In this document: positions 24,662-33,438 of the stretch, in pieces
How the letters are laid out: each line of letters begins with the position of its first letter
Position numbering within the stretch: the stretch's first letter is position 1
Origin: Nitrospira sp.
Lineage (GTDB): Bacteria > Nitrospirota > Nitrospiria > Nitrospirales > Nitrospiraceae
Assembly: GCA_018242665.1 (NCBI GenBank)
Contig: JAFEBL010000036.1
Coordinates: forward strand, 1 to 64,000
Reading direction: 5' to 3'
DNA: 64,000 nucleotides
Position numbers and translations under genes: made by a program
Notes under the pieces: model-generated
What the model was told of the DNA's origin: nothing
Databases searched by the model: none
Seen by the model: the letters and a program-made list of their open reading frames with translations, nothing else

Positions 24662-26713
24662 ATGATGCGAACCGGCCTCACGAACATCTGGGCACCGTTC
24701 ATCGTTGCTGTCTTCGCCCTGAGTCTGGATACAGTGGCGGTCGCAGCATCGGCCCCGGCGGGCTTTGAGGACGCGCTTTCCTTTCCACTCAACAACGATC
24801 TGGAATTGCTCAAGGAAGAGGAAACCGTGAGCATTGCTTCGCGGTACGAACAACCCATTTCTCAAGCGCCGTCGAACGTCTATGTAGTCACCGATGAAGA
24901 CATCCGGCAGTCCGGAGCTACAGATTTACCGACCGTGCTGCGTCGTATCCCCGGCCTGGAAGTCATGCAGATGACGGGCGGAGATTTCAATGTCAGCGCG
25001 AGGGGAGGCAATCAACCGTTCGCAAACAAAATGTTGGTGATGGTGGACGGCCGCTCTATCTATCTCGATGTGCAGGGAATCGTCTATTGGAAATCGATCC
25101 CCGTCACACTCCCGGAGATTAAACGGATCGAGGTGCTCAAGGGACCGGCCGCAGCCATGTATGGATTCAACGCCTTCGACGGGGTCATCAACATCATCAC
25201 CAAAACGCCGGAGGAGATGAAGGGCACCACACTCCAATTCGGCGGGGGCGAACTGGGCACGATCAGCAGCGCGGCTGTCCATGCAGGAACCGTCGGCAAA
25301 TTCGGCTATCGGCTCTCCGTCGGACGCGACCAGACGCAGCAATGGGGGGACCACGACGCCCTGGCGTTCCGGTCGCACAAGTTCAATGTGCAGACCGACT
25401 ACGCCCTGTCGGCCGTTTCCAAGCTGCAGGTCTCCGGAGGGTTGATCGAGACCAACCGGTTCGACGGGCAGGTCGGCGAAATCACGAGTAACTCCGTTCG
25501 TCCGTCGTTCGGATATGCCAACGTCCTCTACGAACGGGGCGCGTTGCTCGTTCGGGCCTGGTGGTCCGGCTATACCGACGACGCGACGATCAGCCCCAGC
25601 CCGCAATTGGCCAGCCTGATCCGGATCACCGACAGGAACGGATCGTCCACCAACCCCTTCTCCGCAAACACCTATAACGTGGACGTGCAACATGCGGCCG
25701 ATCTCTGGTTCGCGAATCGGTTGCTCTATGGGATCAATTATCGTCACAACTCGCTGTCGAGCAGCGCGACGGACCAATTCAGCCGGGAGGATCGGCTGGG
25801 TCTGTTCATCCAGGACGAATGGCGTCCGACAGCGGCCCTGACGGTCGTCGGCGGCATTCGCTACGACCTGCATACTCAGATCAATGGCACCTGGAGCCCG
25901 CGTTTAGCCATTCTGTATCAGCCGATCGAGGGCCACACGTTTCATCTCTCAGGCTCGGCGGCCTACCGGCCGCCGACACTCTTCGAATCACATCAAGACC
26001 AGCGAGTGCTCTCACCGAACCCGTTTGCACCTCCCGGCTTCCTCACGGTTCCAGTCACGGGCTCGACCGGGCTCGCTCCGGAACAGATCACCTCCTACGA
26101 AGTCGGGTATCAGGGTTGGTACTGGAAACATCGCCTCCGCGTCCGCGCCGATCTTTTTTTCAATCATATCTCCGATCTGATCGGCAGTCGCATCACCGCC
26201 AGCGGGGCCTCGGCCTTCGTCAACGACCCGGGGACGGCCGACATCTATGGAGGTGAGGCCGGCATCGAGTTTTTGGCGAGTCGCTGGTTGAGCGGCTTCG
26301 CCAACTACGCGTACGAGGAAATCGGCCAGTCGTTCACCGGAACGGTCAGACGCGGCGCCCCTCGTTCGAAAGTCAACGTGGGACTCAGGACGGAGTGGGA
26401 AAACGGTCTCAGCGGGGAAATCACCTATTACTATGTGGGAGCCGCCACCTATCCGCTCGCCCAGAGCTTTACCAGTTTGGCGGCGTTTCCCGGGGCCGGA
26501 ATCATTGTGCCGAGCGATCGCGTCGGCAGCTACAACCTGCTCAATCTGCGCGCCGGGTATCGCTTCTGGCAGCAGAAGGCCGCCGCGGGCTACATGCGCG
26601 ATGCCGAAGTGGCCGTCTCTGTGTTCAATGCCCTAAATGATGAGCACAGGGAGCACCCGCTAGGGGATCTCATCGGTCGGCGGGTAATGGGGTGGTTGAC
26701 GCTCCGGTTTTAG
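24662..26713 (+). CDS. TonB-dependent outer membrane receptor
   Basis: This 683-residue protein has a signal peptide (FIVAVFALSLDTVAVAAS). A plug domain follows, with EEETVSIASRYEQPI, VYVVTDEDIRQSGATDLP, LRRIPGLEV and the motif IEVLKGPAAAMYGFNAFDGVINIITK. A 22-strand barrel typical of siderophore/vitamin receptors follows and ends in a terminal Phe. Tandem ATG codons (24662, 24665) can serve as start. The ligand cannot be deduced; iron complexes or cobalamin are usual. Its stop is followed 17 bases later by the REC-PAS protein, and a periplasmic ligand binder and two kinases come next, so transport and sensing are probably linked. Confidence 0.88.
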   Translation: MMRTGLTNIWAPFIVAVFALSLDTVAVAASAPAGFEDALSFPLNNDLELLKEEETVSIASRYEQPISQAPSNVYVVTDEDIRQSGATDLPTVLRRIPGLEVMQMTGGDFNVSARGGNQPFANKMLVMVDGRSIYLDVQGIVYWKSIPVTLPEIKRIEVLKGPAAAMYGFNAFDGVINIITKTPEEMKGTTLQFGGGELGTISSAAVHAGTVGKFGYRLSVGRDQTQQWGDHDALAFRSHKFNVQTDYALSAVSKLQVSGGLIETNRFDGQVGEITSNSVRPSFGYANVLYERGALLVRAWWSGYTDDATISPSPQLASLIRITDRNGSSTNPFSANTYNVDVQHAADLWFANRLLYGINYRHNSLSSSATDQFSREDRLGLFIQDEWRPTAALTVVGGIRYDLHTQINGTWSPRLAILYQPIEGHTFHLSGSAAYRPPTLFESHQDQRVLSPNPFAPPGFLTVPVTGSTGLAPEQITSYEVGYQGWYWKHRLRVRADLFFNHISDLIGSRITASGASAFVNDPGTADIYGGEAGIEFLASRWLSGFANYAYEEIGQSFTGTVRRGAPRSKVNVGLRTEWENGLSGEITYYYVGAATYPLAQSFTSLAAFPGAGIIVPSDRVGSYNLLNLRAGYRFWQQKAAAGYMRDAEVAVSVFNALNDEHREHPLGDLIGRRVMGWLTLRF

Positions 26714-26730
26714 ACCGGTCGGAGGATGCG

Positions 26731-29700
26731 ATGGCGCCAGCAACACTCACTCATTCCATCCTCGTCGTGGACGACGATCCTGACATTGCTCTCGGCTTGC
26801 AAGATTTGCTGGACCACGACGGATATCAAGTGAACGTCGCCACGACCTGCGCGGACGCGCTCGCGCAAGCCGGAGCCCATCACTACAATGCCGTGTTGCT
26901 GGATCTTGGCCTGCCGGACGGTGACGGCTCCTCCGTCCTGCTCACGTTACAGCAGCAGCAGCCCCAGCTCCCCGTCATTATTCTGACCGCCTATACGAGC
27001 GCCGATCGCACCGTCGGCTCACTGACCCAAGGCGCTTTCGCGTACCTCACAAAACCCTACAATCGTGACGAGCTGCGAGCCGTACTGCATCGGGCCGTCG
27101 GCGTTCAGGCGCTGGCCGCCCAGGTTGAACATGCGGAGCACGCCCTTCACGAGAGCGAAGCACGATTCCGCTCTCTCGTGGAAGCCGCGACCGACTCCAT
27201 TGTGCTGGCGAATCACCAAGGCCACATCATTTCATGGAATCGCGCCGCCTCACAGCTGTTCGGCTATACGGCCGAGGAAGTCCGAGGGAAGTCTCTCAGC
27301 ATGCTGATGCCGCCTCGGTACCGCGTTGCGCATGAACGCGGCCTCGCACGCGTGAGAGATACGGGGCAATCTCGTCTCATCGGACGCCTCGTCGAGCTGG
27401 AAGGACTGCGGAAAGACGGCACGGAATTCCCGCTCGAACTGTCGTTGGCCATGTGGAAAACGGATGACGCCATCTTTTACAGCGGCATCATCCGTGACAT
27501 CACTCAACGCCGCCGTGCAGAAGACATTCTCGACCGCCTGCGCCATCTGCATGAGGTCATCCTCACGCAGGCCGGTGAGGGCATTTACGGACTGGATGAA
27601 AAGGGCAGAACGACGTTTGTGAATCCGACGGCGGCCCACTTGCTCGGCTATGAACCTTCTGAATTAATCGATCAGCCGATGCATGCGCTGCTGCATCACT
27701 CGCGACCCGACGGCAGCCCCTATCCCCTTGGCGACTGCCCGATCTACGCAGCGCTTCGTGACGGCCTCGTGCACCGAGTGTCGACTGATGTGTTCTGGCG
27801 AAAGGACGAGAATCCCGTACCCGTGGAATATGTGAGTACACCGATCATCGAAAAGGGGCGTGTGGCCGGTGCCGTGGTGGTGTTCCGGGATATTACCGAA
27901 CGTAAGGAGGCGGAACGCGCCGTCGAAGAAAGTCAGGAACGGTTCCGGCAACTCGCGGAACACATTCGAGAAGTATTCTGGATCACGAATCCGGAAAAGA
28001 CACGCGTGATTTACATCAGTCCCGGCTATGAGGAAATTTGGGGGCGTAGCTGCGAGAGTCTCTACGCGCACCCCACCTCCTGGCTCGCCTCCATTCACCC
28101 CGAGGATCGTCCACGGATTCGAGAAGCCGCCATGAACCGGCAAACCTTGGATGCCTATGATGAGGAATATCGCATTCTCCGCCCCGATGGCTCTCTGCGA
28201 TGGATCTGGGACCGGGCCTATCCGATCCGGGATGCCTCGGGACAGGTGTATCGCATCGTTGGATTCGCCGAGGATATTACCGAACCCAAGCGGGTTCAAT
28301 CAGAGTTAATCGAGAGCGAGCGGCGCTATCGCGCGTTGTTTGAAGATAACCCCTCCATGTATTTCACGGTGGACGCTGACGGCCTCATCCTGTCAGTGAA
28401 TCGCTCTGGCGCAGAGCGTCTCGGATACGAACCACAGGAGTTGATCGGATCGCCTCTGCTTGCGCTCTCCCATCCGGATGATCAGGCCACCGTCGGACTG
28501 AACCTCGCCTCCTGCCTTTCTGCCATGGGGCGACCCAGACGCTGGGAACTGCGTAAGATCCGCAAAGACGGGAGCGTCATCTGTGTGCGTGAAACCGCCC
28601 AGGCCGTGCGCAACCACCAACAGGCCACCATGCTGCTGATCGTGAGTGAAGATATCAGCGCCATGAAGGAGGCCGAGGTGGCCCTCCATGACAGCGAGGA
28701 GCTCAAGAATCAGATTCTTCGCAGCAGCGCCGACTGTATCAAGGTGTTGGATCTGGACGGGCGACTACAATACATGAACGACGCGGGGCAGCGGCTGCTC
28801 CATATCATGGATTTCGCCGACTATGCCGGGAAACCCTGGGCCGAGTTCTGGGAGGGAGATGATCGTGACGCCGCCTTGGCAGCGCTCGAAGCAGCACGAT
28901 CCGGTGATATCGGGAAGTTCGTCGGTTTCTGTCCCACTACCGGCGGGCAGGCAAAGTGGTGGGACGTGCAGATTACTCCCATGCTGGATACGCGCGGACG
29001 TGTGCATCGCCTGTTGTCCATTTCCCGCGACATCACGGCGTACCGGCAGGCCCAGGAATCCCTCCGGGCAAGTGAAGAACGCTTGGAACACGTCATTCGC
29101 GGATCCCACGATGGGTTCTGGGACGGCCATCTATTACCAGAACAGCCGTGGCCATCACCGACCACCCCCGTCTGGTGGTCGTCTCGTGTTCGCGACATGT
29201 TGGGATACAATGCGGAAGATTTTCCAGATATCCTCGAAAGCTGGGTTTCGCGATTGCATCCTGACGATCGCGAGGGCGTCTTTCAGCGACTGAATGCCTG
29301 CATGGATCCGAGTGTCTCGCACTACGATATCGAATATCGGATCCTCAACAAGCACCAAGACTATCAATGGTTCCACGCTCGGGCCGACGTCGTTCAGCGT
29401 GATGCGCAAGGACGCCCTGTGCGTATGGCCGGCGCCTTGCAAGACATTACCGACCGCAAACGGACGGAGGCGCGCCTGCTGCTCAGCGAAGAGCGGTTGC
29501 GCATGGCTCTGACCGCATCGGACCTGGGCATTTGGGATTGGGATGTGCCGTCGAACCGATTGTATTGGTCGGATGGCGTTGAAGCCCTGTTCGGCCTGGC
29601 TCCCGGAATGTTTCCGGGCACCTATCCCGCGTATATCGGCTTGATCTACTTGCTGGATCGCGGCACAACCCTGACCCGCATCGAAGGCAGTCTGCGCGAC

Positions 29701-29853
29701 CATCCCTCGATCAGCGTCCGGCATCGCGTGGTATGGCCTGACCGCACGTTACATTGGCTCGCCTGGACGGGGCGCATTTACCGAGATGCCGACGGAGCCG
29801 CCACGCGCGTGCTCGGCATCATTCAGGACACGACGGGGCACCACGAGGCATAG
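26731..29853 (+). CDS. Receiver domain fused to seven PAS domains, no output domain
   Basis: This 1040-residue protein begins with a receiver domain (ILVVDDDPDIALGL, LLDLGLPDGDG, LTAYTSADRT, YLTKPYN) that keeps the phosphorylatable Asp and the conserved Lys. Seven PAS/PAC units of about 120 residues follow, each closed by a DIT-type PAC ending (RDITQRRRAED, RDITERKEAE, EDITEPKR, EDISAMKEAE, RDITAYRQAQ, QDITDRKRTE, QDTTGHHEA). The protein then stops, with no histidine kinase, GGDEF, EAL or other effector. GGAGG at 26721 supports the ATG at 26731. It may pass signals by protein contact, or a kinase module may have been lost. The receiver-PAS start resembles that of the hybrid kinase at 33439. 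Confidence 0.85.
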   Translation: MAPATLTHSILVVDDDPDIALGLQDLLDHDGYQVNVATTCADALAQAGAHHYNAVLLDLGLPDGDGSSVLLTLQQQQPQLPVIILTAYTSADRTVGSLTQGAFAYLTKPYNRDELRAVLHRAVGVQALAAQVEHAEHALHESEARFRSLVEAATDSIVLANHQGHIISWNRAASQLFGYTAEEVRGKSLSMLMPPRYRVAHERGLARVRDTGQSRLIGRLVELEGLRKDGTEFPLELSLAMWKTDDAIFYSGIIRDITQRRRAEDILDRLRHLHEVILTQAGEGIYGLDEKGRTTFVNPTAAHLLGYEPSELIDQPMHALLHHSRPDGSPYPLGDCPIYAALRDGLVHRVSTDVFWRKDENPVPVEYVSTPIIEKGRVAGAVVVFRDITERKEAERAVEESQERFRQLAEHIREVFWITNPEKTRVIYISPGYEEIWGRSCESLYAHPTSWLASIHPEDRPRIREAAMNRQTLDAYDEEYRILRPDGSLRWIWDRAYPIRDASGQVYRIVGFAEDITEPKRVQSELIESERRYRALFEDNPSMYFTVDADGLILSVNRSGAERLGYEPQELIGSPLLALSHPDDQATVGLNLASCLSAMGRPRRWELRKIRKDGSVICVRETAQAVRNHQQATMLLIVSEDISAMKEAEVALHDSEELKNQILRSSADCIKVLDLDGRLQYMNDAGQRLLHIMDFADYAGKPWAEFWEGDDRDAALAALEAARSGDIGKFVGFCPTTGGQAKWWDVQITPMLDTRGRVHRLLSISRDITAYRQAQESLRASEERLEHVIRGSHDGFWDGHLLPEQPWPSPTTPVWWSSRVRDMLGYNAEDFPDILESWVSRLHPDDREGVFQRLNACMDPSVSHYDIEYRILNKHQDYQWFHARADVVQRDAQGRPVRMAGALQDITDRKRTEARLLLSEERLRMALTASDLGIWDWDVPSNRLYWSDGVEALFGLAPGMFPGTYPAYIGLIYLLDRGTTLTRIEGSLRDHPSISVRHRVVWPDRTLHWLAWTGRIYRDADGAATRVLGIIQDTTGHHEA

Positions 29854-29959
29854 TGGGATAGGCATTCGGCCCCCTCACGTGTGGCCGGTTGATTCGATGA
29901 GGACGCAGATTGTGATGTTCGCATGTCGACAGATGCGAGGCTCGTGGCCTCAGGCTAGG

Positions 29960-30880
29960 ATGCGCCTGCTCGTCCTGTCCCGAATCCTGGCCGGCTTCCT
30001 GTGGCTCGCACTCGGTGCTCCCCTCGCCTCGGCAACCGACATCATCATCCTCAAGTCTTCGGACATCGCGGCCTACAACCAGGCGATCACTGGATTCAAA
30101 GCCGCCCTTCCTCACGGGGTGATGCTATCCGAGTACGACCTGCAGGGCGACCTGGAGAAAGGGCGAAAGTTCGCGCAAAAAATTCGCGCGTCCGATCCAG
30201 CCTTGGTATTCGCCGTGGGCCTGAAAGCCGCGAAGGCGGCTCAGTTGGAGATCGTTGATATTCCGGTGGTCTATTCCATGGTGTTGGACCCCGCCAAATA
30301 CGGGCTCAATACCCCGAATATGACCGGCATTCTTCTTGAGGTCCCCGTCGAACGGCAACTGGCGGTCATTCGTACCCTGCTCCCTCACCTCAAGCATCTC
30401 GGCACACTCTACGATCCGACCAAGACCACGCCGCTCATCGATGACGCCCGGCGCCTGTTGAAGTTCAGCGGCGCGGAACTGATCCCACTTCAGGTCGGCA
30501 ATGAGCGGGAAGTGCCGGGAGGTCTGCGGGCCTTGCTTCCATCGATCGAAGCGCTATGGCTCGTCCCTGATTCCACCGTCCTGAACGACGAGTCTCTGCG
30601 CTTCATTCTGAATACCGCCTTGGAAGAACGAGTCCCCGTGATCGGATTTTCGCGAGAATTTGCGCGGAGCGGTGCCCTACTGTGCCTTTCGGTCAACTAC
30701 GGCGACATCGGACGGCAAGCCGGCCAACTCGCCCGCAAACTCCTCGACGGCCAACTATCGCTGCCCATGAAGCCGTGGCACCCGGAACGCATCGAAACCA
30801 GCTTGAACCTCAAGACGGCCAAATTTCTCGGCATCGAGATCCCTCGAGAACTCGAACAAAAGGCCGACGAGCTGTATTGA
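29960..30880 (+). CDS. Periplasmic ABC-type substrate-binding protein (ABC_sub_bind family)
   Basis: This 306-residue protein starts with a signal peptide (LLVLSRILAGFLWLALGAPLASA). The body has the two-lobed layout of the ABC_sub_bind family: DIIILKSSDIAAYNQAITGF, LVFAVGLKAAKAA, IPVVYSMVLDP, LGTLYDPTKT, and RVPVIGFSREFARSGALLCLSVNYGDIGRQAG. In-frame ATGs at 29897, 29915 and 29933 are alternatives, but 29960 gives the cleanest signal peptide. No ABC permease or ATPase lies nearby. The stop overlaps the start of a membrane histidine kinase (TGATG), which suggests a ligand-sensing partner for that kinase rather than a transport component. Confidence 0.8.
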   Translation: MRLLVLSRILAGFLWLALGAPLASATDIIILKSSDIAAYNQAITGFKAALPHGVMLSEYDLQGDLEKGRKFAQKIRASDPALVFAVGLKAAKAAQLEIVDIPVVYSMVLDPAKYGLNTPNMTGILLEVPVERQLAVIRTLLPHLKHLGTLYDPTKTTPLIDDARRLLKFSGAELIPLQVGNEREVPGGLRALLPSIEALWLVPDSTVLNDESLRFILNTALEERVPVIGFSREFARSGALLCLSVNYGDIGRQAGQLARKLLDGQLSLPMKPWHPERIETSLNLKTAKFLGIEIPRELEQKADELY

Positions 30881-33195
30881 TGAAAGGATCTGCCGTGAAC
30901 CATCCCAGCCTCCCTCCCACCACGCCGCCATATCTCTCGCATGGCCCGGGACGCTTTGTGAGCCTCCGAACGAAGTTCGTAGTGTTTTTTAGTTTAATCC
31001 TCGTCCTGACCTGCGCCGGCATGAGCTGGTACTTCATCCACAGCAAGCGCGTCGCCATGACGGAACAGGTGCGGGATCTTGGCGTCATTCTCGTGAAAAA
31101 CCTGGCCCACAACGTGCGCTACGGCATCATCATCGAAGAACGAGTGATGCTCGAACAATTCATCGCCGGCGTCCTGGGCGTGGAGGAAGTGGTATATGTG
31201 CGGATCACCGGAGCCGACGGCCAGGTGCTTGCCGAAAGAAGCAAGGGTACCTTGACGAGCCCGCTCGGGACGTTACGCTCTTCAGACCAGCCCTTTTACC
31301 CCGATTCCGATATTGCAGCCGCCCTCATCAAGGCTCCAGGGTCCGCCCCCACCATCACCCACCTCCGGCTGACTGCCACGGGAACTGTCCGCATTCAGGA
31401 GGGAGCCTCAACACTGTTCGTACCAGCCACCGGGCGTCAGAACGAAACGTTTTATGATTTTGCCCTCCCCGTATTGAGACGAGCAGAATCTCGCCTGGAG
31501 GCACTGGCGCTTCAGGAGGAGGAGACTCATCACACGCGCGCCATCCAGCCCGCGCCGCAAGCGTATGGCGTGGTTCAAGTCGGACTCACCGAGGTGTCGA
31601 TGCAACGGGAACTTGCACAGGCGTTGCGGGCGTTTCTCCTGTTGACCCTCGGCATCATGGCCACTGGCATCCTCTGCACCAATTTGCTGGCACGGCGGAT
31701 TATCACACCCTTGCGCAATCTCGCTGCCGGTGCCCGTAAAGTCAGCGACGGTGACCTCGCAACCTTTGTGGTCCCCACAACCCGGGATGAGGTCGGCCAA
31801 CTCACCGCACTGTTTAATCTCATGACGAAATCGCTCCAGGAGCGGGATCAGGCCATCTCGACAAATCTCGAAACGATCCGCCGCCACGTGACCCAACTCA
31901 CGACGTTGAACCAGTCCAGCGCTGCGATCACCTCCACGCTCGACCTTGATCGCCTCCTTTCAACCGTGCTGCAGCTGCTCAGTGAAAATCTGGGGTTTGT
32001 CAGGATGGTCTTGTTTCTCTGGGACAGCGAGCGCGGGATCGCGACGGTGGGACAGATGCTTGGCATGCCGCCTGAGGCCGAAGAAGCCGCACGGCGTCTG
32101 GTCATTCCCGTGCGTCAGGACGGCGGGTTCGCTGCGGAGATCCTGCTTCATGGCAAACCCGTCCTGGTGCCGAATATCGAAACCGTCGCCGACCGCATTT
32201 CTCCGGCCGTGTTGCCCTGGCTTCGCCGGGTAGGGATGTCGTCCTTCGTCGCCGCCCCTCTTCGCAGCCAACAACGCATTCTGGGCTATGTTGGGGCCGA
32301 TCGCGGAGCACTGCCTTGTACCCAAGAAGATCTGGATCTGTTGGTCACCATCGCTAGCCATGTCGCGGTGGCCGTGGACAATGCGCGAGCCTATACGGAG
32401 CTCGCTACCGTCATGGAACATCTCGAACGGCGCGTCCAGGAGCGCACGCAAGAGCTGCAAACGGTCAATGAACGCCTGCAGGACCATGATCAGCGACGTT
32501 CGAAATTCGTCTCCGTGGCTTCGCACGAATTGCGCACTCCGATGACCTCCATAAAAGGATTCGTCGAAAACATGCTCGACGGGCTGACAGGGCAGCTCTC
32601 CGAACGACAAGCGCACTATCTGCAACGCGTGAAACACAACGTGGATCGATTGACCAGAATCATCAATCAGTTGTTGGACTGGTCCCGGTTGGATGTCGGG
32701 CGGGTCGACATCAAACCCGAGCCACTGGCGGTCGATCCCTTCGTCCGTGACGTCGTGGAAAGTTTTCAGACCCTCGCAGCGGAAAAGTCCATCACGCTGG
32801 AGGTGCTTCCTTGTGCGGAGGCCCTCATAGTACGAGCCGACCGCGACAAACTGGAGCAGATTCTGTGGAATCTCGTGGGCAATGCCATCAAGTTCACGCC
32901 CCATTCAGGACGTGTCACGGTCCGGTGCAGCCGCCACGACGAGCACATGGTCCACATCACCGTCGAGGACACCGGTTGCGGCATCGCGGCAGATGAGTTG
33001 CCTATCGTGTTCAACGAATTTTCCAAGGTGGAATCGGCCATGCCGGCCTCGCAAGGCGCGCAACTCGGACTCTTTATCACGAAAAGTCTGGTCACGTTAC
33101 ACGGCGGTCACATGTGGGTGGAAAGCCAATTGGGGCGCGGCACCCGCTTTTCCTTCTCCTTGCCGGTGGACCGCGTGCCGACCTCATCATCGTAA
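30880..33195 (+). CDS. Membrane-bound HAMP-GAF sensor histidine kinase
   Basis: This 771-residue protein has an N-terminal transmembrane helix (FVVFFSLILVLTCAGMSWYF) and a periplasmic sensor region of about 200 residues. A second helix (LLLTLGIMATGILCTNLLA), a HAMP linker, and a GAF domain (about residues 345-500) follow. After a coiled coil comes the HisKA domain with His549 in SHELRTPMTS, then an ATPase domain with NAIKFTPHSG and DTGCGI. The ATG at 30880 overlaps the stop of the substrate-binding protein; a GTG 15 bases later with AAGGA upstream is an alternative. The overlap suggests that the periplasmic binder presents ligand to this kinase. No dedicated response regulator is adjacent other than receiver-containing hybrids. 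Confidence 0.85.
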   Translation: MKGSAVNHPSLPPTTPPYLSHGPGRFVSLRTKFVVFFSLILVLTCAGMSWYFIHSKRVAMTEQVRDLGVILVKNLAHNVRYGIIIEERVMLEQFIAGVLGVEEVVYVRITGADGQVLAERSKGTLTSPLGTLRSSDQPFYPDSDIAAALIKAPGSAPTITHLRLTATGTVRIQEGASTLFVPATGRQNETFYDFALPVLRRAESRLEALALQEEETHHTRAIQPAPQAYGVVQVGLTEVSMQRELAQALRAFLLLTLGIMATGILCTNLLARRIITPLRNLAAGARKVSDGDLATFVVPTTRDEVGQLTALFNLMTKSLQERDQAISTNLETIRRHVTQLTTLNQSSAAITSTLDLDRLLSTVLQLLSENLGFVRMVLFLWDSERGIATVGQMLGMPPEAEEAARRLVIPVRQDGGFAAEILLHGKPVLVPNIETVADRISPAVLPWLRRVGMSSFVAAPLRSQQRILGYVGADRGALPCTQEDLDLLVTIASHVAVAVDNARAYTELATVMEHLERRVQERTQELQTVNERLQDHDQRRSKFVSVASHELRTPMTSIKGFVENMLDGLTGQLSERQAHYLQRVKHNVDRLTRIINQLLDWSRLDVGRVDIKPEPLAVDPFVRDVVESFQTLAAEKSITLEVLPCAEALIVRADRDKLEQILWNLVGNAIKFTPHSGRVTVRCSRHDEHMVHITVEDTGCGIAADELPIVFNEFSKVESAMPASQGAQLGLFITKSLVTLHGGHMWVESQLGRGTRFSFSLPVDRVPTSSS

Positions 33196-33236
33196 GCGCA
33201 TTCCTACGTATCGATTGAATGATGGCATCTGTGGCT

Positions 33237-33252
33237 GTATCCGATCCGATAA
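33237..33252. promoter_or_regulatory. Single GTATC-N6-GATAC-like dyad upstream of the hybrid kinase
   Basis: GTATCCGATCCGATAA has one arm base changed. A half site, GTATCGA, begins at 33208 but lacks a good right arm. The site lies 140 bases before the sigma-54-like promoter at 33377, close to the distances seen at pairs 1-3. Confidence 0.4.
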
Positions 33253-33376
33253 TAGCTGCATTGTTTTGAGCAGTCCGTTTTGCTCACCCCCATTGAGTTT
33301 CCCGGCGCAGACCGCGGCGGCCTCGCAGAATCAACCAGTTGTTGCCACCGCCTGACCACTGAGCACACCGTCTGCA

Positions 33377-33392
33377 CGGCACGCCTATTGCG
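33377..33392 (+). promoter_or_regulatory. Sigma-54-like promoter for the REC-PAS-GAF kinase
   Basis: The sequence CGGCAC-GCCTA-TTGCG has GG and GC ten bases apart and a full TTGC; only the first base departs from consensus. It ends 47 bases before the GTG start at 33439. This also argues against earlier in-frame starts such as 33280, which lies upstream of the promoter. Confidence 0.5.
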
Positions 33393-33438
33393 CCTCTGCC
33401 ACCTGGCGACGAGCTTTCACCGACCCTGTGGCGACATC

